Part shown: positions 36,473-38,263 of the stretch, in pieces
Numbering within the stretch: the stretch's first letter is position 1
Layout: every line of letters starts with the position of its first letter
Source: Paraglaciecola sp.
GTDB lineage: Bacteria > Pseudomonadota > Gammaproteobacteria > Enterobacterales > Alteromonadaceae
Reading direction: 5' to 3'
Length of the DNA: 38,263 bases
Assembly: GCF_030730205.1 (NCBI RefSeq)
Contig: NZ_JANQVQ010000225.1
Span: forward strand, 1 to 38,263
Translations under genes and position numbers: made by a program
Notes under the pieces: generated by a model
Seen by the model: only the letters and a program-made list of their open reading frames with translations
Databases searched by the model: none
Told to the model about the DNA's origin: nothing

Positions 36473-37348
36473 TTAAAACATAGCAAATGACGAAGGACTG
36501 AACACCGCCATAGCGCTCATAAACTGGAGGTTGGTTAAATCTAAGGCATCATTAACATGAGGAAGATCCAAACCTAAATTTTCATAAAGGTAAGGAGTCA
36601 GTCTTGAGTGAGAAGTGTAATGCTCTTTGTAAATGTTGTTCACCGATAACAAATAGCTGAGTTGCAAAATTTGGTCTTCTTTGGTCAAAGCAGTCGCTAA
36701 GCTTGGATGAATTCGTTTTATCGGTTGATAAATAGCGAGTGGCAAGCCCCATAACTTTAGTAATTCCCCGGTCAATTCAGCATAACTGAAGCCCAAATGA
36801 GTCAGTTCTAAATCCAGTGGTGTGGTATTTACATCAAATTTAGCGCATAACTGCGCCGCCTCAGGATTAAACTTTACCATCACAAGTTCACCAATATTAT
36901 GCAGTAGGCCACATACAAACAAACGTTCTGGCTCTTTAACGCCTAACTCTTCGGCAAAATACTTAGCTAGCAAACCACAACTGACGCCCCTCTCCCAAAA
37001 ACGTTCTAAATCAATGACTTCAGAAGATATCGACTGAAAGGCTGAAGAAACACCATAGGCCAACACTAAATCGTAAACTGATTTTGTGCCAATTACTTGA
37101 ATGGCTTTGCTAACAGTCGAAATCGTTGCAGGAAACTTATACAACGCACTATTAGCAATTTTTAATACTTGAGAAGTGATAGCGGGGTCGTAATTGATAA
37201 CGTCTGCTATTTCATCCATAGACGCCTTCTGATCATCAATTAATTGCTTAATCTTGATAACCGCTTCAGGTAAAACAAAGACATCGTCAGCGTTAACAGC
37301 ATAATCTTTTGCATTCATTAAATTTTGTGCCTTGCGCATTGAGTCCAC
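36473..37348 (-). CDS. HDOD domain protein
   Basis: About 281-291 residues covering one HDOD domain, a catalytically degenerate HD-related output domain found in bacterial signalling proteins. Family landmarks are FVLPEAVIKIKQLIDD, YDPAITSQVLKIANSALY, AIQVIGTKSVYDLVLAYG and the late CGLLHNIGELVMVKF and THLGFSYAELTGELLKLWGLP. There is no receiver or GGDEF domain attached. The start is uncertain: GTG at 37348, ATG at 37339 and ATG at 37318 are all in frame, and none has a good ribosome-binding site. A link to the diguanylate cyclase 18 kb away is possible only in a general sense. Confidence 0.8.
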   Translation of the reverse strand: MDSMRKAQNLMNAKDYAVNADDVFVLPEAVIKIKQLIDDQKASMDEIADVINYDPAITSQVLKIANSALYKFPATISTVSKAIQVIGTKSVYDLVLAYGVSSAFQSISSEVIDLERFWERGVSCGLLAKYFAEELGVKEPERLFVCGLLHNIGELVMVKFNPEAAQLCAKFDVNTTPLDLELTHLGFSYAELTGELLKLWGLPLAIYQPIKRIHPSLATALTKEDQILQLSYLLSVNNIYKEHYTSHSRLTPYLYENLGLDLPHVNDALDLTNLQFMSAMAVFSPSSFAMF

Positions 37349-38073
37349 AAAGTGTAACCCATGAATTTAAAACCCGCATAAAAAAACAATGCATCCGTAT
37401 GAAAAGACTAAATTAAACAAGGAAATAGCACAATAATTTTAAGCAAAAAGAAAATACGAAACTAATCGATGATGAACTTTCGATACCGGTACACACGATA
37501 TTCACCTGCAGCGCGCAACTTGTTTACTATTCGCCCCATCGTCACCAGATTAAAATATGTAATATACCTTATTAGCCCGACTTTTATCATTTTGGCATGT
37601 TGAAAGAGCCTTGACGTCGTTTCACAAGCGATCTTCCACTTACTTAGAAAATGTATCTCAAAAGCTCACTGCGTTGCATAAAGACGTATATTGATGATTT
37701 ACACTGTGTCTAAATATTCGGCCATACAAATTAGTTAACGTTGATTTGAAATAAGCTTGCCTCGGTCAAACCAAAAATCGTTTGATGAACCGTGACTGTT
37801 TATTTCGTCAGTTGAAAACCCCTAACAAAACCAAGGTAGCCAGCAGGGTTAACGAGAGAGATAATTTGTAAAAGGCTTAAACACCGAATTTTTGTACCAA
37901 TTCGTACACCCGTTTCTGATTTGTTTTGACTACTTAAGATTTTTTTGAAGAATTATTTAGACGCAGGGAGGATAGATTGTTCTTTAGCATTAGCGAATCA
38001 TAATACGTGCTTTACGCTATTGCTGGTTTAGAAATATTCTAATTATTTTTGCTGATTAACACAGAGATTTAGA
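37349..38073. other. 725-bp gene-free region before the tRNA genes
   Basis: No coding sequence, RNA gene or repeat was recognised here. It is AT-rich with frequent stops in all frames. It contains the promoter region of the HDOD gene at one side and the downstream region of the tRNA-Lys transcript at the other. It could hide a small RNA or a decayed gene, but nothing readable supports either. Confidence 0.5.
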
Positions 38074-38149
38074 TGGTGGGTCGTGCTGGATTCGAACCAG
38101 CGACCAATTGATTAAAAGTCAACTGCTCTACCAACTGAGCTAACGACCC
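38074..38149 (-). tRNA. tRNA-Lys (anticodon UUU)
   Basis: Full 76-nt cloverleaf including encoded CCA (38074-38076 on the plus strand as TGG). Acceptor GGGTCGT pairs with ACGACCC, the D-arm is AGCTCAGTTGGTAGAGC, the anticodon arm is TTGACTTTTAATCAA with TTT at 38116-38114, and the T-arm holds GGTTCGAATCC. It is almost identical to E. coli tRNA-Lys as recalled. Second of at least two identical genes. Confidence 0.98.
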
Positions 38150-38211
38150 ATCTAATTGAAACGCTTTTTGTGATTTTACGATAAAACGTTCTTATCATAA
38201 ATTTAGGAAAG

Positions 38212-38263
38212 TGGTGGGTCGTGCTGGATTCGAACCAGCGACCAATTGATTAAAAGTCAACTG
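38212..38263 (-). tRNA. tRNA-Lys (UUU), second copy, truncated by window edge
   Basis: The 52 visible bases are identical to the matching 3' part of the first tRNA-Lys, including CCA, T-arm and TTT anticodon; the 5' part lies beyond the window. The copies are 62 nt apart and probably cotranscribed. Confidence 0.95.

Noticed and set aside
38074-38263. Direct repeat of about 50 bases at the window end, at first sight CRISPR-like or an attachment-site duplication
   Set aside because: Both copies are tRNA-Lys genes with intact cloverleaf arms and encoded CCA; no integrase or spacer series.

Overview
The window looks like a chromosome segment from a marine gammaproteobacterium of the Alteromonadales (Glaciecola, Paraglaciecola or Alteromonas type). 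The basis is the protein repertoire: a YeaC–DUF349 pair, a long-form second GAPDH, a LiuR-headed leucine-degradation operon, a Na+-coupled alanine/glycine symporter and HexR-like sites. Genus is inferred from recognition, not from a search. I see no prophage, insertion sequence, CRISPR array or plasmid function; gene density and base composition look like ordinary core chromosome.

Layout. (1) 1-4.4 kb, minus strand: zinc-ribbon membrane protein, YeaC and a giant DUF349 coiled-coil protein, then the pseudouridine synthase RluF. (2) 4.4-9.7 kb, minus strand: an AGCS-type symporter with an unusual ~110-residue insertion, an M14 carboxypeptidase, a 486-residue GAPDH and MsrB, three of them followed by clear hairpin terminators. 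(3) 9.8-18.5 kb: malQ-glgB-glgX on the minus strand (alpha-glucan remodelling), divergent from gapA and a YeaD-type hexose-6-phosphate mutarotase. A near-consensus HexR site lies between the two units. (4) 18.5-23.5 kb, minus strand: a periplasmic-sensor diguanylate cyclase, and an operon of thiolase, exported arylformamidase-like hydrolase and kynureninase. (5) 23.7-30.6 kb, plus strand: liuR-liuA-liuB-liuC-liuD-liuE, the leucine/isovalerate pathway from isovaleryl-CoA to acetoacetate plus acetyl-CoA. (6) 30.6-38.3 kb: two small minus-strand genes (SpoIIAA-like and SRPBCC), glgC on the plus strand, a lipase-like hydrolase plus MFS transporter, a divergent thioesterase, an HDOD protein, a gene-free 725-bp stretch, and two tandem tRNA-Lys genes, the second cut by the window edge.

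How the genes work together. GlgC makes ADP-glucose, GlgB branches glycogen, and GlgX and MalQ trim and recycle it; the resulting hexose phosphates enter a glycolysis that has two GAPDHs. Glycogen synthase and phosphorylase are not in the window. The liu operon and the divergent thiolase together give leucine catabolism, lacking only acetoacetate activation; kynureninase adds part of tryptophan catabolism to the same locus.

The most interesting structure is not a protein. In the 58-nt malQ-glgB gap, three segments can form two mutually exclusive hairpins, one of which buries the glgB ribosome-binding site. This resembles a translational switch.
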